A DNA stretch of 64,000 nt. Source: Deltaproteobacteria bacterium (GTDB taxonomy: Bacteria > Desulfobacterota > Desulfobulbia > Desulfobulbales > SURF-16). The stretch covers positions 62,001-126,000 of the forward strand of contig JACRCD010000077.1 in the NCBI GenBank assembly GCA_016219175.1, given 5' to 3'. Positions 28,062 through 36,121 of this stretch are shown here, piece by piece. The notes beneath the pieces were generated by a model that was not told the DNA's origin, made no database searches, and was given only the letters and a program-made list of their open reading frames with translations. Numbering within the stretch: the stretch's first letter is position 1; each line of letters opens with the position of its first letter. Position numbers and translations under genes: made by a program.

Positions 28062-28709
28062 ATGAGTTCCAGGGACGGACTTGCAAGGCGGAGTATATTC
28101 CGTTCATTCTGTTTTCTGTCGATTATGCTCAATCTCCTTGTCGGTATGGTTCTTTTTACTCCCATTACCAATGTTATGTATGACTGGATTGAATTGGAGC
28201 CTCAAGTCAGGAAAGTTGACGCGATTATGCTTCTTGCCGCCGGGCAGCACACCCCGACGATTTTTGGCAGGAATACCTATCAGCGAACCCTGAAGGCTTA
28301 TGCTCTTTACCGGCAAGGGGTGGCTGATAAGATTATTGTCTGTGGCGGAGTTCAGCATCCAGGTCAACCGGCGACGTCCGAGGGTATGGCGCAATTGCTC
28401 ATGAAACTGGGAGTGCCGGAGACAAGTATTTTCACGGAAATCACCTCAACAAATACCTATGAGAATATAAAGAATGCACTGCCGATTATCAGGAAGCTCG
28501 GTGTTGAGAGTGTTTTGCTGGTTACATCCTCCTATCATATGCGGCGGAGTTTGATGATTGCAAAAAAACTCGGTCTCAATGTTTATGCAGGTCCGGTGGA
28601 ATGCTATGAGAAAGACATAAAGGACAGCGGGACCAGAAGTCGTTTTGTGCTGGAGATTTTCCGGGAGTATGGTGCCCATGTCTATTTCCGTCTGCGTGGA
28701 TGGGTGTGA
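28062..28709 (+). CDS. DUF218 (YdcF/SanA-like) membrane-anchored protein, complete motif set
   Basis: A 215-residue protein with an N-terminal membrane segment (about residues 12-32) and a full DUF218 domain: DAIMLLAAG, KIIVCGGVQHPG, a SEGMAQLLMKLGVPE helix, ITSTNTYEN and SSYHMRR. It is the intact paralogue of the degenerate protein at 6964-7611, and both carry an FTP(L/I)T motif just after the membrane segment. SanA/YdcF proteins act at the envelope, and the catalytic role is not settled. The following gene starts one base after its stop. Confidence 0.82.
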   Translation: MSSRDGLARRSIFRSFCFLSIMLNLLVGMVLFTPITNVMYDWIELEPQVRKVDAIMLLAAGQHTPTIFGRNTYQRTLKAYALYRQGVADKIIVCGGVQHPGQPATSEGMAQLLMKLGVPETSIFTEITSTNTYENIKNALPIIRKLGVESVLLVTSSYHMRRSLMIAKKLGLNVYAGPVECYEKDIKDSGTRSRFVLEIFREYGAHVYFRLRGWV

Positions 28710-28710
28710 A

Positions 28711-29688
28711 ATGACAGGCGAGATGGTCTGTATTTTTGGCGCTACTGGATTTATTGGCAGTAATCTCGTTCGTTTTCTGGTGAGGCGCGGCGGCTATCGT
28801 GTCCGTGTTTATTGCCGGAAATCTTCGAATCTGGAAAATCTTGCCGGAACTGGGTGTGAAATTTTACATGGAACACTTGATGATGAGAAGAGCCTTAGCC
28901 ATGCCCTGGAGGGGAGTGCGGTAGTTTACAACCTCGCTGTTTGTGGAGAAAATAGTAAGGGCTTTTACGATGAACGCATACAGGTGAACGTGTCATTCCC
29001 TGAACGTCTGGCGCGTTTGGCTCTCCAGAGCGGGTTGCGTCTCGTCCATGTCAGCTCCACCGCCGCAGTTGGAACTCCAGGACCCGGTGTGATTGCTGAT
29101 GAATCTTTTCAGTTTAACAATCAGCACGACCATTTTGCCGTTACCAAGGCAATGGGGGAGCAGAAAGTTCTTCATGAAGTAGGCAAGGGACTTGATGCGG
29201 TTATTGCCATTCCTGCCAATGTGATTGGGTACCATGCCATGAAATCCGGTCAGCGGGGAAATTTCGAGAAAATTGCCAAAGGGAAAATGAAAGTTTATCC
29301 GGCCGGGGGGGTCTGTCTGGTCTCTGTTGAAGATGTGATTCAGGGTCTGTATCTTTGCGCCCGGAAGGGAGAGACGGGGCAACGGTATATTCTGGGCGGT
29401 AATAATGTTTCCTTCCGGCAATACTTTCAAGCTGTTGCCCGTGAAACAGATGGGAAAGCTCCTTTTGTCCGGATTCCTGGACTGTTGTTGAGGTTTGCCG
29501 GGTATTTCATTGAAAATTTTTCAAGAATTTTGGGGAAAGAGCCGTTTATAACAGAGGAGACCTGCCGTATGGTTTCTTCTTTTCTTTATTTTTCATCAAA
29601 AAAGGCGAGAGAAAAGTTGGGATATGTCATAACGCCCCTTGATCAAACCATAAAAAACGTAGTTCATCCTACAGGTGGGAAGATATGA
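28711..29688 (+). CDS. NAD-dependent epimerase/dehydratase-like (extended SDR), catalytic Tyr replaced
   Basis: A 325-residue Rossmann protein with the nucleotide-binding GATGFIG motif near residues 10-16 and a VHVSSTAAVG block. The usual Y-x3-K catalytic pair reads F142-x3-K146 (FAVTK), so the catalytic tyrosine is missing. Either another residue substitutes or the protein acts as a binding or ketoreductase-like relative. The frame is open 22 codons upstream within the previous gene; the ATG at 28711 gives the expected N-terminus. It overlaps the next radical SAM gene by 4 nt. Confidence 0.8.
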   Translation: MTGEMVCIFGATGFIGSNLVRFLVRRGGYRVRVYCRKSSNLENLAGTGCEILHGTLDDEKSLSHALEGSAVVYNLAVCGENSKGFYDERIQVNVSFPERLARLALQSGLRLVHVSSTAAVGTPGPGVIADESFQFNNQHDHFAVTKAMGEQKVLHEVGKGLDAVIAIPANVIGYHAMKSGQRGNFEKIAKGKMKVYPAGGVCLVSVEDVIQGLYLCARKGETGQRYILGGNNVSFRQYFQAVARETDGKAPFVRIPGLLLRFAGYFIENFSRILGKEPFITEETCRMVSSFLYFSSKKAREKLGYVITPLDQTIKNVVHPTGGKI

Positions 29689-30947
29689 AGAGTAAAATAT
29701 CTGTTTTTTGTACCAAGGAAGATGATATCGCTAAAATTACTTCCAATGAAGAAGAGGCCGCCAAGGTTCGAGCCTTGCTCGATACCGCTGAACAGCAATC
29801 GCAAGAAAAGAAAATCCGCCGGATACGCAAGGGCAATATGCTAATCAAGCATCTTGTGCTCCTGAAAATATATATGCGCTATGGAATCCACTGGCGCAAG
29901 CCGTTATACCCGTTTCGCCTGGCTCGTAATATTATTTTCGGTAAGATATATAATCTGCTTAAGCTCCGGAAGTATGTTCTGCGCGGCATCGAGTTTGCCA
30001 TTACCTTTCGGTGCAATTTCCGTTGCAATCATTGTCTCTGCGCCCGGATTAACGAAAGCGGCAAGCGGCGGGAAATGGATGCGAATGAGTATGCGAAAAT
30101 TGTCAGGGATGCCATGAAACTTGGGGCCACCACTTTCGGTCTCGAGGGAGGAGAGCCCTTTGTCAGTAATGAGTGGGAAGAGGTCATCAAGGCCTTTCAG
30201 CCCCAGTATAATCACGTCATCATTTCTACCAACGGTTTTCTCTTTGATGAGGAAAAGGCCCAAAAGTGTGCGAAATTAGGTGTTGATACCATCAATTTCA
30301 GCCTGGATTCCGGGATACCTGAGATTCATGACGCCTTTCGCCGGCAGCGGGGCAGTCATGCCAAGGTGGTGGAAGGCATCCGCTTGTGCAAGAAATATGG
30401 AATCAAGGTGATCATTAATACGGTGGTCCATAAGGGCAACCTCTACACCGATGGATTTCTGAAGCTTCTGGAGTTTGCCGAACAAGAGAAGATTCTGGTC
30501 AACACCCTGCTGGCGAAAGGGGTGGGGAATTTTCAGGAAAAGGATGCCGTACTCGATCCCGAGGATTTAAAGGCCATGGAGGAAATAGTCCGTCCCTATA
30601 ACTATGTTCAGCGGCATTTAGCATATAATTACGGCAAGCAGTTTGGCTGTCCTGGAACTAAGGAAATGATCAACATGACCCCGTATGGAGACGTGATGAA
30701 CTGTGCCAATATGCACGTCTATCAGGGGAATGTCCTTGAAGAGCCGCTGGCCAAAATCAGAGAAAAGGGGTTAAGGAGTCCCTTCGGGCTTTATAATCCC
30801 TGCTTTCTGGCGGACGACAGGGATTTTATGGCCATTTACTACCCTCTGCTTGAGAAAAAAGGGCATGTGAGCCTGGATGAATTCATGGGTGCCATCAAGG
30901 TATATGAGAAAGAAAAAGGGCGAATCCTCTATCCGAGTATGAGCTGA
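29685..30947 (+). CDS. Radical SAM protein with N-terminal extension and SPASM-like C-terminus
   Basis: A 420-residue protein. A helical, basic region of about 105 residues precedes the cluster motif CNFRCNHCLC (C110/C114/C117 plus an extra C119). GLEGGEPF and INFSLDSGIPEIHD are barrel motifs, and late cysteines in GCPG, NCAN and PCF may bind an auxiliary cluster. The N-terminal extension distinguishes it from the other four SPASM-like proteins in this window. ATGA overlap with the upstream reductase-like gene. The substrate is unknown. Confidence 0.84.
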   Translation: MKSKISVFCTKEDDIAKITSNEEEAAKVRALLDTAEQQSQEKKIRRIRKGNMLIKHLVLLKIYMRYGIHWRKPLYPFRLARNIIFGKIYNLLKLRKYVLRGIEFAITFRCNFRCNHCLCARINESGKRREMDANEYAKIVRDAMKLGATTFGLEGGEPFVSNEWEEVIKAFQPQYNHVIISTNGFLFDEEKAQKCAKLGVDTINFSLDSGIPEIHDAFRRQRGSHAKVVEGIRLCKKYGIKVIINTVVHKGNLYTDGFLKLLEFAEQEKILVNTLLAKGVGNFQEKDAVLDPEDLKAMEEIVRPYNYVQRHLAYNYGKQFGCPGTKEMINMTPYGDVMNCANMHVYQGNVLEEPLAKIREKGLRSPFGLYNPCFLADDRDFMAIYYPLLEKKGHVSLDEFMGAIKVYEKEKGRILYPSMS

Positions 30948-30967
30948 TTTCGGCTGGCGGAAATTAC

Positions 30968-32410
30968 GTGCATACGAAAAAGAATATCGTCCTGGTGGTG
31001 CCCAATTTCAAGTGGGCCGACTGGGACGAAAATACCAACTGGGATTTCATCCCCTATAATCTCTGTTTGCTGGCCGCCATGGTGGAGCCTGATTTTCAGG
31101 TGACCATTCTCGATGCCAATGCGGGGGAAATGGACGAATCGCAGTTCAAAAAGACCCTTCTAGAGCTGAAGCCCGATGTCGTGGGGATCACCGTGCTCAT
31201 GGATCAATACGGCCCGGCAGGACATTATGCCGCCCGGCTTGTCAAGGAGTTTGATGCCGCGATTGCCGTGGTGGTCGGCGGGGTCTATGCCACCATGAAC
31301 AGTGGCCGCCTGATGGCCGACAGCAATATTGATTATTGCTGCATTGGTGAAGGCGAATATGTACTCCCCGAGTTGCTTGGCTATCTTAGTGGGCGGAATG
31401 AGCTGCCGGCCAGGGGGGTGGCATATCGCCAGGACGGCAGGGTGGTCAATCGGGGACGGTCTCCATTTATCAGCGATTTGGATGCCCTGCCAAGACCGGC
31501 CTATCACCTGCTTGATTACCCTTCGTATATATCAAAGGTGGTCAAGCGCAAGGCCATTGATCTGCCTTCCGCCTATCCGTATGCCCGGATTCAGACGTCC
31601 CGCGGGTGTCCGTATGGCTGTGTTTTCTGCCAGGTGGAATCCATTGCCGGCAAGCGCTTTCGGCCCCGGAGCGCTGAAAAAATCGTTGACGAGATTGAGT
31701 GGCTGCACCGGCAATACGGGGTGCGTGGTATTATTTTTGAAGATGACAATCTCTACACAAAGCCGGACCGGGCCAGGGCCATTTTTCAGATGATGATTGA
31801 TCGTGATCTGGCCCTGCCCTGGTGCTCCATCAGCACCGCCATCTTCAAATGTGACCGACAGTTGCTGGATCTGATGCGGGCCAGCGGCTGTGAATATATT
31901 AATATTGCCGTGGAGTCGGGCAATGAACGGGTACTGAAAGAGGTGGTGGGCAAGCCCCTGGAGCTCGGCCACGCCAAGGAGATGGCTGCTTATGCCAGAA
32001 AGATCGGCATTTATGTCGCTGCTAATTTCATCATTGGTTTTCCCACCGAGACCTGGGATGAAATACTTGATACCATCAGGTTCGCGGAAGAGATTAATGT
32101 CAATTATTCCAAGATATTTGCCGCCATGCCCCTGCCAAACACCAAATTGTGGGATTTATGTGAAAAGACGGGCAGTTTTAAACCGGGGTTTGATCCTGAA
32201 AGATTACGATGGAGTACCGGGCAGCTGCAAACCGAGCATTTCAGCCCGAGGGATCTGACGATCCTGCGGGCTTACGAGTGGGACAGGATCAATTTCACAA
32301 ATCCGGAAAAACGGAGGATGACCGTGGCGCGCATGGGAATTAGCGAGGCTGAGTTGCTGGGGATCAGGAAACGTACGCTGCAGAGAGCCCGTGATTTTGT
32401 TGAGGAGTAG
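30968..32410 (+). CDS. Cobalamin-binding radical SAM protein
   Basis: A 480-residue protein starting at GTG 30968 after GGCGGAA. Residues 1-150 are B12-domain-like (NLCLLAAMVEPDFQVTILDAN, VVGGVYATMNS, CIGEGEYVLPEL). The cluster motif is C214/C218/C221 and is followed by FEDDNLYT and AVESGNE. The C-terminus is helical and charged. Unlike most neighbours it begins with HTKKNIVLVVPNFKWADW, a divergent N-terminal strand. It lies 20 nt after the SPASM-type gene and 37 nt before another B12 radical SAM gene. Confidence 0.87.
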   Translation: MHTKKNIVLVVPNFKWADWDENTNWDFIPYNLCLLAAMVEPDFQVTILDANAGEMDESQFKKTLLELKPDVVGITVLMDQYGPAGHYAARLVKEFDAAIAVVVGGVYATMNSGRLMADSNIDYCCIGEGEYVLPELLGYLSGRNELPARGVAYRQDGRVVNRGRSPFISDLDALPRPAYHLLDYPSYISKVVKRKAIDLPSAYPYARIQTSRGCPYGCVFCQVESIAGKRFRPRSAEKIVDEIEWLHRQYGVRGIIFEDDNLYTKPDRARAIFQMMIDRDLALPWCSISTAIFKCDRQLLDLMRASGCEYINIAVESGNERVLKEVVGKPLELGHAKEMAAYARKIGIYVAANFIIGFPTETWDEILDTIRFAEEINVNYSKIFAAMPLPNTKLWDLCEKTGSFKPGFDPERLRWSTGQLQTEHFSPRDLTILRAYEWDRINFTNPEKRRMTVARMGISEAELLGIRKRTLQRARDFVEE

Positions 32411-32447
32411 AAATTTTGGCGCAGACAACCAGTAACAAAATGAAGCT

Positions 32448-33914
32448 GTGAATATCTTATTCCTTAATCCGCCGTTTCTTGGCCGTTTCTCCAGGTCATC
32501 CCGCAGTCCTGCAGTGACAAAGGGCGGGACGCTTTACTATCCCATATGGCTTTCCTATGCTGCCGGGGTTGCCGAAGAGGCCGGCCATGCTGTCCGGCTT
32601 CTCGACGCTCCGGCTCAGGGCCTGGGTATGGACGAGATATTCCACAAACTGCTTTCCTTTCCCCCCGATGTAATCGTCATCGATACCAGCACGCCAAGTA
32701 TTTTTCATGATGTCAAGGTGGCCGTCGAGCTCAAAGAACACTTTCCGGATTCCTTTACCGTTCTCGTCGGTACCCATCCGTCGGCGCTGCCGGCGGATAC
32801 GCTGCAGCTCAGCACTGGGGTTGACGGTGTGGCTGTTGGTGAGTATGACTTTATAATCCGTGATCTTGCCGCGGCCCTGGCAAGCGGCAACGATCTGACG
32901 ACGGTTGACGGACTGGTCTGGCGCGACGAGGGGCGGGTGGTCGTCAATGCTGCCCAGAAAAAGATCATTGATCTTGATTTGCTGCCCTTTGTGTCTTCCG
33001 TGTACAAAAAACACCTTGATGTCAGGGATTATTTTTTTGCCGCCGCCAGTTATCCCATGGTAATGATCATGAGCGGCCGGGGCTGTCCGCACCGCTGTTT
33101 TTTCTGCGTCTATCCCCAGGTCATGCATGGCCGCAGGTACCGGATGCGTTCCGTGGAAAATGTGGTTGAGGAACTGGCCTATGTTGCCCGTTATCTTCCG
33201 GAAGTCCGGGAGGTTGGCTTTGAAGACGATTGTTTTACCGCCAACGTCAGACGGGTCCATGATATCTGTGAACTGATCCTCGCCCGCAACATCAAAATAA
33301 AATGGTACTGCAATGTTCGCGGCAATCTTGAATATCAGACGCTTGCCTTGATGAAAAAGGCCGGTTGCAGGCTGGTAACTGTTGGGTTTGAGAGTGGTTG
33401 CCAGCAAGTGCTCGATGGTATGCATAAGGATGAAAAGGTCGAGCACTATTATGCCTTCGGCAAGGCAGCCCGCAGGGCCGGAATGCTGGTGCATGGCTGC
33501 CTTATGGTGGGAAATCCCGGTGATACGGCCCAGACCTTGGCTGCGTCCTATGAATTTGCCAAGCGGATTGATTGCGACAGTATGCAGTTTTATCCGCTCT
33601 ATGTCTATCCGGGCACGGAGGCGTACGAGTGGGCGGTGAAAAACAACTATCTGCTGACCACTGATTTTTCTGAGTGGCTGACTCCAGACGGACTGCACAA
33701 TTGTGTCTTGAACACGCCGGAACTTTCCGCCGCCGATATGGTCGGGCTTTGCGATACATATTTAAAGAAATATCATCTCCGTCCTTCGTATATTGCCCGC
33801 AAGGCATGGCAGGGCTTGTGCAACCCCAGTGAAGGTCTGCGCACTGTGAAATCGGCCAGGGTTTTTTTGGGCAAACTGATGTCAGGGAAATTGTCCCGAG
33901 CAGGGGGAAAGTAG
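32448..33914 (+). CDS. Cobalamin-binding radical SAM protein
   Basis: A 488-residue protein with GTG as start (an ATG eight bases earlier runs into a stop after three codons). The N-terminus reads NILFLNPPFLGRFSR, with LVGTHPSALPAD and AVGEYDFIIRDL in the B12-like half, and the cluster motif is C213/C217/C220. FEDDCFT and GFESGC mark the barrel. The glutamate-rich EGE of most relatives is replaced by GEYDF. The glycosyltransferase that follows starts right after its stop codon, so its product is probably used by that enzyme. Confidence 0.87.
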   Translation: MNILFLNPPFLGRFSRSSRSPAVTKGGTLYYPIWLSYAAGVAEEAGHAVRLLDAPAQGLGMDEIFHKLLSFPPDVIVIDTSTPSIFHDVKVAVELKEHFPDSFTVLVGTHPSALPADTLQLSTGVDGVAVGEYDFIIRDLAAALASGNDLTTVDGLVWRDEGRVVVNAAQKKIIDLDLLPFVSSVYKKHLDVRDYFFAAASYPMVMIMSGRGCPHRCFFCVYPQVMHGRRYRMRSVENVVEELAYVARYLPEVREVGFEDDCFTANVRRVHDICELILARNIKIKWYCNVRGNLEYQTLALMKKAGCRLVTVGFESGCQQVLDGMHKDEKVEHYYAFGKAARRAGMLVHGCLMVGNPGDTAQTLAASYEFAKRIDCDSMQFYPLYVYPGTEAYEWAVKNNYLLTTDFSEWLTPDGLHNCVLNTPELSAADMVGLCDTYLKKYHLRPSYIARKAWQGLCNPSEGLRTVKSARVFLGKLMSGKLSRAGGK

Positions 33915-34916
33915 ATGGAATGGCTGCCTGAGATCTCCGTTGTCATTACCTGTTTCAACGAAGAGGATAACATTGCCGACTGCCTTGCCAGCCTGGTTGC
34001 CCAATCATATCCGGCTGAAAAGTATGAAATTATTGTTGTTGACGGCAATTCAACCGATACGACAATAATGGTTATTGAATCAATTGTCCGTCAGCAGGAA
34101 AATATCACCCTGCTTATTGAGCCCAAAAAGGGAACCGCTGCCGGACGCAACACGGGTATTCGTGCCGCCCGTTTTGACCATGTTGCTTTTATTGATGCCG
34201 ACTGCGAGGCGCCTCCAGAGTGGCTTGAGGTGCTGGCGGTGAACTATCTGAAACAGAAACAGCTTGATCCGGCAATAATCGCTGTCGGGGGCAAAAATAT
34301 CCCGCCTGTCGGGGCTGATCTCTTCCTGCGGGCCATTGGGCTCAGTCTTGATTCCTATATGGGAAGCTTTAACAGTGCCCAGGGCCGTCAATTTGTTGAG
34401 AATCGCCCGGTGGACAGTCTGGCAACGTTGAATGTGCTCTATGAGAAGGCCATATTGGAAAAAATTGGTTGTTTTGATGAGACCCTGGCCAGCGAGGCCG
34501 AGGACGCTGATTTGAATTTCAGGCTGAAACAGGCTGGTTATGGTATGTTTTTTATCAGTCAATCCTACGTTTGGCATAAAATGCGGCCAACCCCGGCTTC
34601 CTGGCTGAGGAATATGTTCCGTTACGGTAAGGGGCGGGCACGATTGTTAAAACGCTACCCTGCCATGTGGCGCCCGGCCTTTGTCATGCCGCTGTTGTTT
34701 GCCGGGGCAATGGGTGCGCTGCTGCTGGCGCCCCTCTCACAGACTGCTCTGGCCGGGTTGGGTTATTTCCCTCTGCTGCTTGTTTTTTCCCTCGGCCAGT
34801 GTCTGCGGAAGAGGGAGCCGTTATTGTTTCTCCATGTGGCCTTTGTTTACCTGATTCAGCACTTCGGCTATGCGGCGGGCGAGGTCTATGGACTTATGAA
34901 TCCTGCGGTTCGATAG
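33915..34916 (+). CDS. Family 2 glycosyltransferase with C-terminal membrane helices
   Basis: A 333-residue protein. The GT-A domain has VVITCFNEEDNIADCLASL, IIVVDGNSTDTT, and the metal-binding FIDADCEAPPEW stretch, with a later EDADLNFRLKQAGY block. Three or more hydrophobic segments occupy the last 90 residues (about 250-325). This is the profile of membrane-associated glycosyltransferases that extend a lipid-linked glycan at the inner membrane. It starts next to the radical SAM stop and is followed by a methyltransferase whose GTG lies eight bases downstream. Confidence 0.87.
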   Translation: MEWLPEISVVITCFNEEDNIADCLASLVAQSYPAEKYEIIVVDGNSTDTTIMVIESIVRQQENITLLIEPKKGTAAGRNTGIRAARFDHVAFIDADCEAPPEWLEVLAVNYLKQKQLDPAIIAVGGKNIPPVGADLFLRAIGLSLDSYMGSFNSAQGRQFVENRPVDSLATLNVLYEKAILEKIGCFDETLASEAEDADLNFRLKQAGYGMFFISQSYVWHKMRPTPASWLRNMFRYGKGRARLLKRYPAMWRPAFVMPLLFAGAMGALLLAPLSQTALAGLGYFPLLLVFSLGQCLRKREPLLFLHVAFVYLIQHFGYAAGEVYGLMNPAVR

Positions 34917-34921
34917 GGGAG
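34915..34921 (+). promoter_or_regulatory. Ribosome binding site deciding a GTG start
   Basis: AGGGGAG lies three bases before the GTG at 34925. It supports the short methyltransferase start rather than a start inside the preceding glycosyltransferase gene. Confidence 0.7.
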
Positions 34922-34924
34922 AAA

Positions 34925-35554
34925 GTGGCAGCAGGCAAGAGCGACAAGAGACTCTATGAAGAATGGGACCAGCGCTGGCATGCGCCTGAAGACAATGAAT
35001 GTCTGACCATGGTCGGCAGACGGATGTTCAAGGCCAAGAAGAAGGCTTTGTGGGCGGTTTTGCAGGGGATTGATCCCGGATCAATATGCGAGATCGGCTG
35101 TGGCCTGGGGTACACGCTGGGGTTTCTGCAGGAGGCGGGATACCGATGCGAGGGAATTGATGTGTCGGCCAATGCCGTGCGGGAATGTCTGCGCAAAGGT
35201 CTGAAGGCCAGACAGCAGAAACTTGAAGATGTCACGGACGTTTTCGATCTGGTCAGCAGCGATGGCATGCTGGAGCATTTTCTGCATTTTGAGCCGTATG
35301 CCCGGCACATGATGCGCATCAGCAGAAAGTACGTCCTGCTCATTCAGCCCAATTATGATTCCCTGTCCGGCCAGTCTCTTGCCTTTTTGGCCAATGTGCT
35401 GCGGCGCAAGGTGAATGTTTATGAGTACAACTACCGGATATGTGATTTCGTCTCGGTTTTTGCGGACCATGCCTTTCAGCTCATTGACAGCCGGCCGGTT
35501 TTTTATGATGTTTGCCGCATTCTCTTATTTGAGCGGACAGAGGTGAAAAAATGA
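34925..35554 (+). CDS. Class I SAM methyltransferase
   Basis: A 209-residue protein with motif I at E56 (EIGCGLGYTLGFL), CEGIDVSANAV as the acidic strand, and SSDGMLEHFLHFEPY, the type 11 family core. The frame is open far upstream inside the glycosyltransferase gene, but GTG at 34925 follows AGGGGAG (34915-34921) and gives a normal-length N-terminus. The last codons overlap the SxtJ-like gene by 4 nt (ATGA). The substrate is probably a sugar or lipid-linked intermediate. Confidence 0.83.
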   Translation: MAAGKSDKRLYEEWDQRWHAPEDNECLTMVGRRMFKAKKKALWAVLQGIDPGSICEIGCGLGYTLGFLQEAGYRCEGIDVSANAVRECLRKGLKARQQKLEDVTDVFDLVSSDGMLEHFLHFEPYARHMMRISRKYVLLIQPNYDSLSGQSLAFLANVLRRKVNVYEYNYRICDFVSVFADHAFQLIDSRPVFYDVCRILLFERTEVKK

Positions 35555-35934
35555 AATATACGGAAGTGGCGGAAGGACAGTGCAAGGATGGAGGACTGGC
35601 AATAATGCTGGTCTTGCTGCTTGTCTCCTGGTTTGGAGAGAGGCCGGTTTATGCCGGTCCGGTCATTGTCTTGCTTTTGATTACCATGACCAGGCCGGTT
35701 TTTTTCAAACCTTTTGCATGGTTGCTGTTCGGGATTTCAGCTGTTCTGGAAAAGATTGCGTCACGGGTTATCCTGACCTTTATTTTTGTTTTCATGGTCA
35801 CACCGGTAGGCATTTTTCGGAAGATGCTCGGCCATGATCCTATGAGGCTCAGGCAATGGCATGGCAGTCATGAATCCGCTTTTCTGGACCGGCAGCATAA
35901 ATTTACCGCTGCTGATCTGGAAAAACAATTTTGA
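35551..35934 (+). CDS. SxtJ-family small membrane protein
   Basis: A 127-residue protein with hydrophobic helices at about residues 16-30, 36-50 and 68-90, followed by a conserved-looking charged tail (KMLGHDPMRLRQW and DRQHKFTAADLEKQF). This matches the SxtJ family, small membrane proteins that regularly sit beside carbamoyltransferases in secondary-metabolite and glycan clusters. Their role is not established. It is preceded by a methyltransferase (ATGA overlap) and followed by the DUF5989 protein and the carbamoyltransferase, forming a recurring three-gene cassette. Confidence 0.82.
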   Translation: MKYTEVAEGQCKDGGLAIMLVLLLVSWFGERPVYAGPVIVLLLITMTRPVFFKPFAWLLFGISAVLEKIASRVILTFIFVFMVTPVGIFRKMLGHDPMRLRQWHGSHESAFLDRQHKFTAADLEKQF

Positions 35935-35956
35935 AAATAATTATTACGAGCCGCGT

Positions 35957-36106
35957 ATGGATTTTCTAAGAGAGTTGTGGGATTTCATGAGGGTCAGAAA
36001 GAAATTCTGGCTGTTGCCGATTATCCTTGTTCTCCTGAGCTTTGGCGCCCTTATCATTCTCACTAGCGGTTCGGCGATCGCTCCGTTTGTCTATACGCTT
36101 TTCTAG
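35957..36106 (+). CDS. DUF5989-type 49-residue single-pass membrane protein
   Basis: A 49-residue protein starting MDFLRELWDFMRVRKKFWL, with one membrane helix (about residues 18-40) and a hydrophobic end. Size, N-terminal FLRELW and the FWLLPI helix fit the DUF5989 family found between SxtJ and carbamoyltransferase genes. A longer frame from 35861 would overlap the SxtJ gene. The ATG at 35957 starts the conserved part, although no strong ribosome site is visible. The function is unknown; a membrane adaptor for the carbamoyltransferase is one possibility. Confidence 0.75.
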   Translation: MDFLRELWDFMRVRKKFWLLPIILVLLSFGALIILTSGSAIAPFVYTLF

Positions 36107-36121
36107 GAGCCGTGCGGGAGC

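Noticed and set aside
32496-33698. A 400-codon open frame on the minus strand
   Set aside because: It is antisense to the B12 radical SAM gene at 32448, whose motifs are complete. The antisense protein has no recognisable motif and no ribosome site.
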